Shown piece after piece: positions 17,518 through 25,864 of a stretch of 64,000 nt of DNA. The stretch's first letter is position 1. Each line of letters opens with the position of its first letter. This DNA is from Methylorubrum extorquens. GTDB lineage: Bacteria; Pseudomonadota; Alphaproteobacteria; Rhizobiales; Beijerinckiaceae. The stretch is taken from contig NZ_JALJXF010000001.1 of the NCBI RefSeq assembly GCF_024169925.1, positions 2,362,001-2,426,000 on the forward strand, in the 5' to 3' direction. The notes beneath the pieces are model-generated. The model was not told the DNA's origin, ran no database searches, and was given only the letters and a program-made list of their open reading frames with translations. Position numbers and translations under genes: made by a program.

Positions 17518-17856
17518 TCAGGCCGCGGCCCGCTTGTCGTCGCCGTGGACCTCGCACATGGCCTGAGCCTCGGCTTGGGACGTGCACCGGACGTACGTCG
17601 ACCTGGCGTCAATCGTCCGCCCCGTGTCCCGGGATTGAGCGAGCACCGCCTTCCCGTTCACGACGGCGACGCCGACCTGGAACTTGGCCCGCGAATCCGG
17701 CCAGACCGCGTACGTCATGTCCGCGTCCGAGAATGCGGACTTCAGCCACTTCGTCGGATCGGCCTTGGCCGCCATGGCCTTGTCCATGCTGGCGTTGGCG
17801 CGGTCTATGTATTCCTTGGTCTCCGCGGCGGTGAGCTTGTCGTCGATCCGGATCAT
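17518..17856 (-). CDS. Hypothetical protein
   Basis: 112 residues from ATG 17856 after GGGAGGAGCCACC. The first half is helical and Lys/Asp-rich, and the second half reads as beta strands (FQVGVAVVNGKAVLAQS). Soluble, with no signal peptide. Function unknown. It is convergent with the 83-residue gene, with 6 bp between stops. Confidence 0.5.
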   Translation of the reverse strand: MIRIDDKLTAAETKEYIDRANASMDKAMAAKADPTKWLKSAFSDADMTYAVWPDSRAKFQVGVAVVNGKAVLAQSRDTGRTIDARSTYVRCTSQAEAQAMCEVHGDDKRAAA

Positions 17857-18169
17857 GGTGGCTCCTCCCATTCTGATGATTGGGGCAGGATGCCGGGCGG
17901 GGATTACCGAGAGGCGAACGGCCAAGCTCGACCCGCCGGCGTGGTCACCGACCGATGAGCAGGACCGCTCGAATGCGACGGGACGGGCCAGGACCTCCCC
18001 CTGTCGGCTCCGCACGGCCTCTCGATTGGGGGGTCATACGACGGGCCGTCGCTATTCCCCGCAACGGCTACGCCGTCGTCCACTCCGTTCCCGCCTTCGG
18101 TGCGGGTCGCTCCCGGCCGTCTCCAGGCCTCCCCACGAGGCCGCGCTGGGCGGCCAACGGGAGAGCACC

Positions 18170-19024
18170 ATGGCCTTCGACGTCCACCACGCAGTCACCG
18201 ACAAGATTATCGCGACCATGGAGGCCGGCGAGGCCGGACAGTGGACCTGCCCCTGGCACCGCACCGGCGGAGGCCTCCCCCGCAACGCCCTGACCGGGAA
18301 GGCCTACCGCGGGATCAACACCCTCAGCCTCTGGGTCGGCGCGCAGGCCGCCGGTTATTCGGACGACCGCTGGGCCACCTACAAGCAATGGGCGGAGCTC
18401 GGGACCCAGGTGAAGCGAGGCGAGCGCAGCACCCTGGTGGTCTTCTTCAAGGAGTACGAGGCCGCCGACGGCGAGGACCGGAAGCGGTTCGTGGCCCGGG
18501 CCAGCTACGCCTTCAACGCCTCCCAGGTGGAGGGCGCGCCCGAGGCCGGAGAGCCCCACCCGGCGAGCGAGTGGACCATCCCGGACGTGTTCGACGGGTT
18601 CGTCCAGCGCACCGGCGCACGGATCACGCACGGCGGGGACGCCGCCTTCTACCAGCCCTCCGAGGACCGGATCGTCCTCCCCCGCCGGGAACGGTTCGCC
18701 ACCTCGCAGGGGTACGCGAGCACCGCCGCCCACGAGCTCGTCCACTGGTCCGGGGCCAAGGGCCGCCTCGACCGGGACCTGACCGGAAGGTTTAAGACGC
18801 AGGCCTACGCCGCCGAGGAACTCATCGCCGAACTCGGAAGCGCGTTCCTGCTGGCCGAGATGGGCCTGGAGGCCGAGCCGCACCCGACCCACGCCAGCTA
18901 CCTGGCATCCTGGCTCAAGCTTCTCCGGAGCGACCCGAAGGCGATCTTCACCGCGGCGAGCGCGGCCTCCCGGGCGGCGGGGTTCCTGACCTCCCTCCAG
19001 GCCGAGATGGCGGAGGCGGCCTAG
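18170..19024 (+). CDS. ardC: ArdC-like antirestriction protein with zincin metallopeptidase domain
   Basis: 284 residues from ATG 18170. The N-terminal domain (about 1-120) has the ArdC single-stranded-DNA-binding layout: WTCPWHRTGGGLPRNALTGKAYRGIN, then WATYKQWAELG-QVKRGE. The C-terminal domain carries a zinc-protease motif HELVH (H188, E189, H192) followed by WSGAKGRLDRD. ArdC proteins protect incoming plasmid DNA from host restriction during conjugation. This fits the mobilisation genes 3 kb downstream. Confidence 0.9.
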   Translation: MAFDVHHAVTDKIIATMEAGEAGQWTCPWHRTGGGLPRNALTGKAYRGINTLSLWVGAQAAGYSDDRWATYKQWAELGTQVKRGERSTLVVFFKEYEAADGEDRKRFVARASYAFNASQVEGAPEAGEPHPASEWTIPDVFDGFVQRTGARITHGGDAAFYQPSEDRIVLPRRERFATSQGYASTAAHELVHWSGAKGRLDRDLTGRFKTQAYAAEELIAELGSAFLLAEMGLEAEPHPTHASYLASWLKLLRSDPKAIFTAASAASRAAGFLTSLQAEMAEAA

Positions 19025-19100
19025 CCGTCTCCCGAAATCCGCGGGGCGCCCGATTCGCGCCCCGCGAAGACCTGGTACCGATCATCAATTGGAGACCGCC

Positions 19101-19472
19101 ATGCGCAGCGCCATCATCCTCATCCTCCTCGCGACGCCGGCCGCGGCCGCGCCCGAGTACCCCGTCCAACACACGACCGCCGAATATCTGGCGGCCTACG
19201 GGAAGGCGCGCGCCTACGCCCAGGCGCACTCGCCGCTGAAGGCCCGGCCCATCTGTCGGAAGGCGATCGGGCGGCGTTCGTCCATGGTCGTGGAGCAGCG
19301 GTGCCGGGACGTCGCCGCGGGAACGCGGACGAACTGCACGACGCGCGACTGGTGCGTGGCCATGCTCGACAACTTGGCGAGGCACTGCCATTTCTGGCGG
19401 GGCGACGTCCCGTGCGTCCACCCCGAGGACGGCGGGTCGATCAGGAACCCGCCGCCTACGCCCCGTCCCTGA
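19101..19472 (+). CDS. Small secreted protein with six cysteines
   Basis: 123 residues from ATG 19101 (TTGGAGACCGCC upstream). A short signal peptide (AIILILLATPAAAA) precedes a mature domain with six cysteines (RPIC, QRC, NC, DWC, RHC, VPC) that could form three disulfides. It lies 76 bp after the ArdC-like gene on the same strand and may share its transcript. No family recognised. Confidence 0.5.
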   Translation: MRSAIILILLATPAAAAPEYPVQHTTAEYLAAYGKARAYAQAHSPLKARPICRKAIGRRSSMVVEQRCRDVAAGTRTNCTTRDWCVAMLDNLARHCHFWRGDVPCVHPEDGGSIRNPPPTPRP

Positions 19473-19701
19473 CGTCCGTGATCGCGGACGCCGCTTTGGC
19501 GATCAGGCGCAGCCGCATCGAGTCTGCCCGCCTGGCGACGCGCTCGACGTCCGACATCATGGCCTCGATGGCCGCCCGGGCCCGCGCATCGTCCGCCAGA
19601 TCGAGGGCGGCCGCCAGGTTCCGACGGGCCGCCCGGCTCTGAGACGCGGCCTTGCCCAGGGCGAGGCCGGCCTCGGAGGTATCCTCGCCCCGGCGCCTCA
19701 T
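19456..19701 (-). CDS. Small helical hypothetical protein
   Basis: 81 residues, Ala/Arg-rich and entirely helical in appearance. It is the last of five minus-strand genes whose ends and starts overlap by 4 bp (20915 to 19456). It overlaps the end of the convergent Cys-rich gene by 17 bp. Confidence 0.45.
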   Translation of the reverse strand: MRRRGEDTSEAGLALGKAASQSRAARRNLAAALDLADDARARAAIEAMMSDVERVARRADSMRLRLIAKAASAITDVRDGA

Positions 19702-19919
19702 GCTGGGTTCAGGCGGTCGCGCAGGTGAAAGCAGTGGGCCTCCGATCCCGTCGGGACCCTGCGCCGGTTCGGGCCCGGAGCGTGCCGAACGGTCTTCGCG
19801 GGCACCCGCAGCAGGGGTGTCTGATCCACCTTCGCGCCGGTGCGGAGCGCTTCGAGACGGGCCAGCATCCTCAGCTTGTTCGCGGCTCGGATGGCTTCGA
19901 GCGTCATCCTCCCCCTCAT
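19698..19919 (-). CDS. Small basic hypothetical protein
   Basis: 73 residues, basic, with an N-terminal helix (LEAIRAANKLRMLARLEALR). ATGA overlaps on both sides place it in the five-gene operon. Function unknown. Confidence 0.45.
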   Translation of the reverse strand: MRGRMTLEAIRAANKLRMLARLEALRTGAKVDQTPLLRVPAKTVRHAPGPNRRRVPTGSEAHCFHLRDRLNPA

Positions 19920-20233
19920 CGGGCAAGCTCCTTCAGGATCGATGCACGCTCTCCCCGGTGCCGACGGCGCGCCCGGCGGGACAGCCCCGGGGGGCGCTTG
20001 GCGAGTTCGACGAACCGCGCGAAGAGTTCAACCGGCATGGGCTGGAGCGTTACCGCGGGGACGATCATCGCCTGTCGGGACGGCGTGAGGCGGAAGCGCG
20101 TCTCGGTGTAGATCCGGATGCCGGGACCTTCCGATACGCCCGGGTAGAGGTCGCGGAACAAGGGCGGCAGGTAGACATCCCCGTCCAGGATCGGGTTGTA
20201 GGGGCGTTCGATCATGCCCGCCTCCGCCTTCAT
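19916..20233 (-). CDS. Hypothetical protein
   Basis: 105 residues. The middle contains YNPILDGDVYLPPLF and a strand-rich segment, and the C-terminus is a basic Arg-rich tail that may contact nucleic acid. Coupled to both neighbours by 4-bp overlaps. ATG 20215 is an alternative start. Confidence 0.45.
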   Translation of the reverse strand: MKAEAGMIERPYNPILDGDVYLPPLFRDLYPGVSEGPGIRIYTETRFRLTPSRQAMIVPAVTLQPMPVELFARFVELAKRPPGLSRRARRRHRGERASILKELAR

Positions 20234-20502
20234 GACGCGCCTCCAACCAGACTCGCGATGTTGGCCCGCATCCGGTCCGGGTCGACGTCGGTTCGGAAGA
20301 TCCCCTCGACCGGGGCCGCGTCGAACCCGGCCTGGTAGATCGCCTCCAGGTCGGCGCCCCTGGCAAAACCGGCATCGCGTAGCACCTGCAGGGCCGGCGC
20401 CGGAGGCCAGGAGTTTCTGACCTGGTTTGCCTCGAAAGCTGCCTCGACCACCTGGAGGTCGGTCATCGAGCGCAGGTCGGCTAGCCGATCCTCCGCCTTC
20501 AT
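20230..20502 (-). CDS. Hypothetical protein
   Basis: 90 residues, acidic and helical, soluble. It is coupled to the genes before and after by ATGA overlaps. No recognised domain. Confidence 0.45.
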   Translation of the reverse strand: MKAEDRLADLRSMTDLQVVEAAFEANQVRNSWPPAPALQVLRDAGFARGADLEAIYQAGFDAAPVEGIFRTDVDPDRMRANIASLVGGAS

Positions 20503-20915
20503 GATGCCGTCCCCGCCCTGAGAGCTATGTGTCGGATGCGGGCCGGTCCGTCCGTCGCGGCGAGGACGACACCATGCTCGTCCTTCGCCTCCCAGGGCAG
20601 GTAGGCCCGGTACTTTGCCATCCTCAACGCGCGGGCCGTGACGGCGCCGACGTCGTCGGCATATCTCCAGGAAACTTGGAAGGGCTGCCCGTTGACGATG
20701 AGATCGATGGTGCGCTCGTCCGCCGGGATGCGGTCCGTCAGGGCGACGTCGCCGTTGGCCAGCGCCAGCGCCGCGTCGGCGATCCTCGCCCCGAGGTCGG
20801 ACTGGGCGAAGGTCGCGATGACCTCATCCATGTCCTCGTCGTCCGAATGCACCAAGTGCCGGACGACGGCGTCCTGATCCTTCAACTGCTCCCAGTCCGT
20901 AAGCCGGTAATCCAT
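20499..20915 (-). CDS. Hypothetical protein, first gene of a five-gene operon
   Basis: 138 residues from ATG 20915. It starts with an acidic segment (WEQLKDQDAVVRHLVHSDDEDMDEV) followed by strand-rich sequence (TIDLIVNGQPFQVSWRYADD). The frame is open to a TTG at 21101, but that extension is Ser/Arg-rich and lacks a good ribosome-binding site. Function unknown. Confidence 0.45.
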   Translation of the reverse strand: MDYRLTDWEQLKDQDAVVRHLVHSDDEDMDEVIATFAQSDLGARIADAALALANGDVALTDRIPADERTIDLIVNGQPFQVSWRYADDVGAVTARALRMAKYRAYLPWEAKDEHGVVLAATDGPARIRHIALRAGTAS

Positions 20916-21217
20916 GACCGAATCGATCCCCTGTTGAACACCTGGAGATCGTCCCGCCCGGAGACGCGAGCCACCAGGGCCGCGGCCCTTCCGTGCATTG
21001 ATAATCGAGGATTTCGTGATCCCCGACAGGGCGTTGAGCGCGTCCCGCGAGGATGTCAGCACCTGTGCGCACGACGTCAGCACGCGTTTCGAGAGGGGCA
21101 AGCTTGGCTGTGGCGAAATGAATCAGGCGGTGCGGTCGATTTAGGACGCTGCGACCAGGCGAGCGGGAAGGCCGAGTGCTTTCATCCTAATGGCGGCGCA
21201 ACGACCCCCCGCTCGCC
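20916..21217. promoter_or_regulatory. Divergent intergenic region of the mobile element
   Basis: 302 bp between two divergent operons. It carries two direct copies of GTCAGCAC (21055-21062 and 21076-21083, 21 bp apart) around a CTGTGCGCACGA segment, plus AT-richer stretches that could be promoters. It is a candidate control or transfer-origin region beside the mobilisation genes. Confidence 0.35.
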
Positions 21218-22057
21218 ATGGAGATCGACACCGTGTTCCAGAGCCTGCTCGTCTCCCTCCTCGCGCTCTTCGGCTTCGCGCCGGCGACGTCCCATCCCGC
21301 CCGTGTCGGCCCCGGCCCGACCGGGCGCCGTCATGCCGTTCTGCCAGCCCCCAAGGTGACCAGTGCGACAGCGACTGGTCCCGGTCCCGGCGGACGGAGG
21401 CATGCGATCCACCGCACCCCGTCTCCCCGCGTTGCGCAGCCCGTTGTGCAGCCCGTTGCGCAGGCTACCCGGCTCGTTGTGCAGCCCGGGGCGGCACGCG
21501 AGACGGCGCATCAGATGGGCGTCAGGACGACTGGCCTGGTCCGCAAGATCCCCGCGGGTCGCGCCGTGCGCTACTTGCAGCACGAGGCCTGTTGCGCACC
21601 GTCCGATGTCGGCCTGCCCGGCGTCACCCGCGCCGAAGTCGAGCTCGCCCTCGGGCCAGATCTCCATTCGTACGTCGCACTGTGCCTCCGGGAGCGGCAG
21701 CCCCTCCCAAGCATCAGCCCGGCGCTCGAACACCAGAACGACGCCGTTTACCGCGTCCGCCTGAGACGGGCGATGCTGGATGACGTCGAACTCTGGGAAT
21801 CGACCGCTATTGCCCGAGACCGCCAGCGTGCCGAGGCTCAGGAGGCTGGGATCGCCCCGCCGGACGCGTTGCGCATCCCCGCCGAAGTCGAAGCCGTCAT
21901 CGCCCGGAAGGCCGCCGCCGCCGCCGCCCTGCTCAAGAGGCGGTCGGAGAGTGCGGGGGGCGCCACCGGGAAAGGAGGCGCGAACGTGGTTCGCCTCCCC
22001 TCGGCCGAGGTCGCAAAGGCGGAGGAAGCCCCGTCCGTCCCCGCTGGCCCCAAGTGA
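21218..22057 (+). CDS. Hypothetical protein at the head of the mobilisation operon
   Basis: 279 residues. A short hydrophobic N-terminus (LLVSLLALFGFAPA) is followed by a Pro/Val/Gln repeat region encoded by 12-bp repeats (residues ~70-90), then a globular part (about 100-240) and an Ala/Lys-rich tail. Its stop overlaps a possible GTG start of the next gene by 4 bp. The direct repeats inside it may serve as DNA sites as well as coding sequence. Function unknown. Confidence 0.5.
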   Translation: MEIDTVFQSLLVSLLALFGFAPATSHPARVGPGPTGRRHAVLPAPKVTSATATGPGPGGRRHAIHRTPSPRVAQPVVQPVAQATRLVVQPGAARETAHQMGVRTTGLVRKIPAGRAVRYLQHEACCAPSDVGLPGVTRAEVELALGPDLHSYVALCLRERQPLPSISPALEHQNDAVYRVRLRRAMLDDVELWESTAIARDRQRAEAQEAGIAPPDALRIPAEVEAVIARKAAAAAALLKRRSESAGGATGKGGANVVRLPSAEVAKAEEAPSVPAGPK

Positions 22058-22150
22058 AGAAGTATTCCGCCATGACCACTATCGACGTTGCGCACGACAC
22101 GTTGTGCAGTCAGACGGAAAGTAGAGTTGAGCCAGCCATGGGTGCACAAC
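21430..22150. repeat. Cluster of eight GTTGYGCA motifs
   Basis: GTTGCGCA or GTTGTGCA occurs at 21431, 21443, 21455, 21476, 21591, 22086 and 22101 on the plus strand, and at 22143-22150 on the minus strand. The first three are spaced exactly 12 bp. They occur in more than one reading frame and in two genes, which argues for a DNA-level role such as protein binding near a transfer origin. Confidence 0.6.
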
Positions 22151-22599
22151 AGTGTGCCCCCAGCACCCCCGTCCCGGCGGTGGCTTCCCAGTGGCTCCGC
22201 CCCGTGGACCCCTCAGCCAAGAGGCCTCCGGCAAGGCGGCTTCCTCCGACGCCGACGGTGCGGACCGCCCTTGGGCAGGTGTTGGGCATCCGCCTGACGC
22301 CAGACCTGAGAGCCCGCGTCGCCGAGGCGGCCACGGCGTCCGGTTCCTCGGACAGCGCATGGCTCCGGCAAGTCGCCCTCGATGCCCTCGGCGTCGAGAG
22401 CCCCGAGGATGCAGCCTCAGGCCGGCGCGTCCGGGTCGCACCGGAGGACCAGGCGGCCCTGGCAGGGGTCATCCGCGAGATCGGCGAGGCCACGCTGTCG
22501 GCGCAAGCCGGGAGAACCTCCGAGGCCGTCGAGGCCTTGGAGCGGGCGCGGCAGGTCCTCGTTCCGGTCGTGATCGGCTTCGAGCGGAGGGCGCCATGA
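22072..22599 (+). CDS. MobC-like mobilisation accessory protein (ribbon-helix-helix)
   Basis: About 175 residues. The first ~60 residues are Pro-rich and poorly structured. The core (about 75-115) reads LGIRLTPDLRARVAEAATAS, then SDSAWLRQVALDALG, the pattern of MobC/plasmid RHH proteins that bind the transfer origin and help the relaxase. The C-terminal helical part could dimerise. An upstream in-frame GTG at 22054 overlaps the previous stop; ATG 22072 is preferred. The relaxase follows two genes later. Confidence 0.6.
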   Translation: MTTIDVAHDTLCSQTESRVEPAMGAQQCAPSTPVPAVASQWLRPVDPSAKRPPARRLPPTPTVRTALGQVLGIRLTPDLRARVAEAATASGSSDSAWLRQVALDALGVESPEDAASGRRVRVAPEDQAALAGVIREIGEATLSAQAGRTSEAVEALERARQVLVPVVIGFERRAP

Positions 22600-22850
22600 G
22601 CGTGCGCAACACGCTGGACCGGGAGCTTCGCCATGGCGGTCGCCTTCCGGCTCACGTCCGCCGTCGCGAGGCCCGGCGTCTCGCGGCCGCCCTTGCAGCC
22701 GCCGGATACGGTCGCCCGTCATTCGAGCTCCCTGGCGACTCACAGGCAACTCGTGCGGCTTTTCAGGGCGCGTCCATCGCCGTCGCCGTCCTGAACACCG
22801 GACGCGAGATCGGTCGGGCCATCGACAGCCTCTTCGGGAGGCGCGCGTGA
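22596..22850 (+). CDS. Small hypothetical protein in the mobilisation operon
   Basis: 84 residues. It has a very basic N-terminus (HVRRREARRLAAALAAAGYG) and a hydrophobic segment near residues 50-70. ATGA-type overlaps with both neighbours (MobC-like and relaxase) show co-translation. Function unknown; a relaxosome accessory role is an inference from position. Confidence 0.5.
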   Translation: MSVRNTLDRELRHGGRLPAHVRRREARRLAAALAAAGYGRPSFELPGDSQATRAAFQGASIAVAVLNTGREIGRAIDSLFGRRA

Positions 22851-24046
22851 TCAGCGGCGCCATGCGCGGCAAGGGGCTCGGAGACGCCCTCGCCAAGCAC
22901 CTGCTCAAGGCCGAGAACGACGAGGTCATCTTCCTCGCCCCGCGGGGCCTTGGTTCGCCCGACTTGATCGGCCAGATCAGAGAGCTCGTCGCTTTAAGCT
23001 TGGGGGGCCGCACCGACCAGCCGATCTATCACGCGCACGTGGACCCCGAGATCGAAATCTCGGACAACGCGGGCGCGCGCCGGAGGTGGTGGGCTCTCTT
23101 CGAGAGGGAATTCCGCCTCGCGTCGCAGCCCTATTGCGGGGCCGTCCATGTCAAATACGGAAGGGAGCACGAACACCGCGTGTACGGCCTCGTCCGCCGG
23201 GACGGGGGCGTCGTCGACCTGGCATGGGACTACGCGAGGAGGGAGAAGGTCTCTCGAATCGTCGAGTACGAGTACGGGCTGGCGCCCGTTCCCTCCAAGC
23301 ATGCCCGCGCAATCGCCCGGGCCCTCCGCGAGGAGGGACGCGCCGACGTCGCCGACTGGCTTGAGGCCGCCGGAATGCTCGACATCGAGCGCCCTGTGGC
23401 GCCCCTCAGCCCGCAGGAGCGCCTCATTGAGGAGCGCACCGGCATCGCGCTGGCGTCTGTCCGGGCGGCCGCCCTTTCCGCCTGGCACGCATCGGAGGAT
23501 GGCGAAGGCCTCCGGGACGCGCTGCGCGAGCGGGGCCTCCGGCTCCATGCCGGGAGATCCGGGCCTGTCGTCTTCGACGAGGCTGGCCAGGCGCGCTTGC
23601 TCACCCGGCTGATCGGAGCGGCGAGCAAGGCTGCCGACGGCCAAAGAGTTCCGGCGGCCGCCGTCCGGGCGCGCCTCGAAGACGTGTCCCTCACGCAGGC
23701 AGGAGAACAGGCCGATGGACGAGATCATGGAAAGGCTGTCCGCGCAGGAGCGACTGCTGCAGGCGATCCTGTCGGCTTTGGCTCCGTCGGGGGAGCCGGA
23801 GGGGCCGGGTCTGGAGGATCTGATCGAGGCCCTGCAATCCCTGACGACGGCGGTCGAAATGCAGGGCGAGGAGATCCGCTGCCTGCGATCCGTCGTCTCC
23901 AGGGCCTAGGGCTCGTCGACTTGCGGGCCCTTGCGCGTCGCCTTCGAGCGTTCGATCAGCGCCGCCTGGCGCTCCTTGATATGGAGCGCAAGCGCCTCGG
24001 CAATGGCCTGGCCACGACGGACATGTGGGGCGTTGGGCGCCTTTAG
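22847..24046 (+). CDS. Relaxase/mobilisation nuclease (MobP-like), C-terminus apparently extended
   Basis: 399 residues. The N-terminus (MRGKGLGDALAKHLLKAEN) matches the start of alphaproteobacterial relaxase/mobilisation nucleases. A His cluster follows (YHAHVDP at 61-67, H101, and HEHRVYGLV with H108 and H110), as in the metal-binding HUH motif of nicking enzymes. It would nick the transfer origin and pilot the strand. Homology-like sequence ends near residue 285. The last ~110 residues are Gly/Arg/Ala-rich and overlap a plus-strand ORF in another frame and a convergent gene by 141 bp, so the native stop has probably been lost or a frameshift has occurred near 23700. Confidence 0.65.
   Translation: MISGAMRGKGLGDALAKHLLKAENDEVIFLAPRGLGSPDLIGQIRELVALSLGGRTDQPIYHAHVDPEIEISDNAGARRRWWALFEREFRLASQPYCGAVHVKYGREHEHRVYGLVRRDGGVVDLAWDYARREKVSRIVEYEYGLAPVPSKHARAIARALREEGRADVADWLEAAGMLDIERPVAPLSPQERLIEERTGIALASVRAAALSAWHASEDGEGLRDALRERGLRLHAGRSGPVVFDEAGQARLLTRLIGAASKAADGQRVPAAAVRARLEDVSLTQAGEQADGRDHGKAVRAGATAAGDPVGFGSVGGAGGAGSGGSDRGPAIPDDGGRNAGRGDPLPAIRRLQGLGLVDLRALARRLRAFDQRRLALLDMERKRLGNGLATTDMWGVGRL
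23715..23909 (+). CDS. Small coiled-coil hypothetical protein
   Basis: 64 residues with heptad-like helices (IMERLSAQERLLQAILSAL and LIEALQSLTTAVEMQGEEI). It lies inside the doubtful C-terminal extension of the relaxase frame but has a more protein-like composition than that extension. It ends 4 bp into the convergent gene. Confidence 0.45.
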   Translation: MDEIMERLSAQERLLQAILSALAPSGEPEGPGLEDLIEALQSLTTAVEMQGEEIRCLRSVVSRA

Positions 24047-24553
24047 GGGCTCCTTCGCCGGTGGCAGGCGCCCCGCGATCCGCAGGGCGTCCGACATCTC
24101 GGACTCATGCGCTTCGGCGGCGTCGCGCATGTATTCGAGATGGTCCGGCGACGGCCGAGGCTTGTCCTCCGGGTTCCCGAGCGCACGCCACCGCAGGAGA
24201 GTGCGCTCGGAAACACCCAAGGCGTCAGCGGCGCGTACGATCCAGTTCTGGCCGAAGGTCACTTTGGCGAGCAGCACGATCTGCGCGATGACGGGCATCT
24301 TCGGCCGCCATCGGGCGCCCGACGTCCGAGGTGCCGGACGCTGGGGGATCTCATGCTCCGGCACGTCATCGATATTGAGGGACGGCCGGAGCGCCCTCAG
24401 TCCGGCCGGTGGGGGCGCCGCGGCCGGCGGATGCGCCTCCAAGTACGCGACCAGGTCGACCTGCCGGGGGTCGACTTTGCGCTCGCGAGGCGGTCCGAAG
24501 AGCGGCGGAAGGCGCTTGCGCTTGGGAATGGGGAGCCACCTGGGGATGATCAC
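23906..24553 (-). CDS. HTH DNA-binding protein
   Basis: 215 residues from GTG 24553, 4 bp after the upstream stop. A helix-turn-helix is visible at about residues 110-140 (WIVRAADALGVSERTLLRW). The N-terminal third is Pro-rich with a KRKRLPPLFGPP motif, and the C-terminus is basic and helical. Probably a regulator of the mobile element. It overlaps the doubtful relaxase tail on the other strand. Confidence 0.6.
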   Translation of the reverse strand: MIIPRWLPIPKRKRLPPLFGPPRERKVDPRQVDLVAYLEAHPPAAAPPPAGLRALRPSLNIDDVPEHEIPQRPAPRTSGARWRPKMPVIAQIVLLAKVTFGQNWIVRAADALGVSERTLLRWRALGNPEDKPRPSPDHLEYMRDAAEAHESEMSDALRIAGRLPPAKEPLKAPNAPHVRRGQAIAEALALHIKERQAALIERSKATRKGPQVDEP

Positions 24554-24557
24554 GGCG

Positions 24558-24926
24558 TCACATCCCCATCGAGGGGGCGTTGTTTTCCTCGGGCTCAGGC
24601 TCCGCATCCGGCACGAGCTCGGCATCCGCCGCGATGCGCGCAGCGGCCCGCCTTTCGAGGCCGTTGGCGACCTTCCGAAGCTCGCCGGCATTGGCGAGGA
24701 GCTCCGAGATACGCGCATTGAGGACAGTCAGCAGGGCGGCCTCGACCCATTCAGGGACCGGGCGGATCTCGGCGATCCAGTGCGATATCTGAGGCCCTCG
24801 GACCGAGCGGCCCGTGGCCTGTGACAGGGCCGCCGCCAAGGGGGCGATCCACCTCTCGCCGTATGCGCGCGGCCCCACGTAGGACACGAGCCACCGGCGC
24901 GCTTGCTGTTCTCTAGTTGAGGACAT
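24558..24926 (-). CDS. Possible HTH protein
   Basis: 122 residues. The segment WIAPLAAALSQATGRSVRGPQISHWIAEIRPVPEWVEAALL resembles the HTH regions of the other regulators in this element, including the gene at 27026. The C-terminus is acidic. It starts within the end of the upstream 66-residue gene (14-bp overlap). Confidence 0.5.
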   Translation of the reverse strand: MSSTREQQARRWLVSYVGPRAYGERWIAPLAAALSQATGRSVRGPQISHWIAEIRPVPEWVEAALLTVLNARISELLANAGELRKVANGLERRAAARIAADAELVPDAEPEPEENNAPSMGM

Positions 24927-25113
24927 CGGTCGATCCCTTCGGTGTTGCGAGGCCGATCTGGAGTCTGGCGCGGCGTAGCTGCACGAGGGCGCGCTCGCGG
25001 TTGAGGAGCGCGCCGTTCTCAGTGACGGATGGGTCGTCGAGGGGCACTAGAATGGCGCCCTCGGGAAGAGGCTGCTGAGCAGGCGGGGTGGAGCGGCGGT
25101 AGACGATGGGCAC
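24913..25113 (-). CDS. Small hypothetical protein
   Basis: 66 residues from GTG 25113, with EGAILVPLDDPSVTENGALLNRE in the middle and a basic C-terminus. The longer frame upstream is Pro/Thr-rich and belongs to the antisense of its neighbour. Position in a minus-strand operon supports it. Confidence 0.4.
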   Translation of the reverse strand: MPIVYRRSTPPAQQPLPEGAILVPLDDPSVTENGALLNRERALVQLRRARLQIGLATPKGSTDVLN

Positions 25114-25126
25114 CGCGGGCTCCTGA

Positions 25127-25453
25127 TCAGGCGGCTCGACGGGCGTCGACGAGGGGGTAGGCGTTGACCATGGCGCCGTTGGCGACGGTCGCCGCGCTGC
25201 CGTATCGGGTACCGTCCTCGCTCGCCGCCAGCACCTCGCAGGTGCCCCGGTAGCGGGACAGAAGCTCGATGCAGTGGGCCGCGTCGCCCAGGTGCAGATC
25301 GGAGCCATCGGCGAGCGCCTTGATGCAGGCCTTGGTGGCCTTAGACAGTTCCGCGGCGTCGAACGGCAGGCCGGGGGTCAGCATCTCCAGTTCGCCGAGG
25401 TTGGCGATCAGGTTCTCGCGCAGGGCGGCGACGTTGTAGGTCTTGGCGGACAT
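25127..25453 (-). CDS. Hypothetical protein
   Basis: 108 residues, soluble and mainly helical (AALRENLIANLGELEML and LSKATKACIKAL), with two cysteines. Part of the minus-strand run 25864 to 23906. No domain recognised. Confidence 0.5.
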   Translation of the reverse strand: MSAKTYNVAALRENLIANLGELEMLTPGLPFDAAELSKATKACIKALADGSDLHLGDAAHCIELLSRYRGTCEVLAASEDGTRYGSAATVANGAMVNAYPLVDARRAA

Positions 25454-25564
25454 GGCGGTGGTCCTGGTAGTGCCCGCAGGGATCGGGCGGGTGTGGCGGC
25501 CCTCATCGAGACGTCCCTCGGGGCGTCCGGAGGAGGGCCGAGGCGCGTGGCCCCGGCGTTCCGC

Positions 25565-25864
25565 TCAGCGCTTGACGTGCGCGGCAAGGGCCTCGCGATG
25601 CATGGCGATGTGCACGCCGGCGTCGATGATAAGCGGGCGGTCGCGCATGAACAGGGCGACGTCGTAGGCCTCGCGAATGCTGTCCGCGAAGTATGCGGTC
25701 CCCTCGTCACCGAGGACACGGCGGGGATCGTTGCTGCGATAGTCGAGCCGGTACTGGTCCATGCCGAGCGGAGCGCACGTGATGTCCATCTGGCGGATCT
25801 GGGCGATGGCCTCGGCCCTGGTGAGGTACTCGTCCGCGGCGGGGATGAAAGTCTTAGTGGCCAT
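25565..25864 (-). CDS. Hypothetical protein, first of a five-gene minus-strand run
   Basis: 99 residues, mixed alpha/beta, soluble. The 208-bp divergent region upstream (25865-26072) is AT-richer than its surroundings and should hold promoters for this run and for the plus-strand pair at 26073. Function unknown. Confidence 0.5.
   Translation of the reverse strand: MATKTFIPAADEYLTRAEAIAQIRQMDITCAPLGMDQYRLDYRSNDPRRVLGDEGTAYFADSIREAYDVALFMRDRPLIIDAGVHIAMHREALAAHVKR

Noticed and set aside
21430..21490. CRISPR array
   Set aside because: The repeat unit is only 12 bp, without regular spacers, and encodes a Val-Gln-Pro repeat; no cas genes are present.
21182..21733. 183-codon minus-strand frame opposite the mobilisation operon head
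   Set aside because: Glycine/arginine-rich, no ribosome-binding site, and the plus-strand frame is coupled by overlap to the MobC-like gene.
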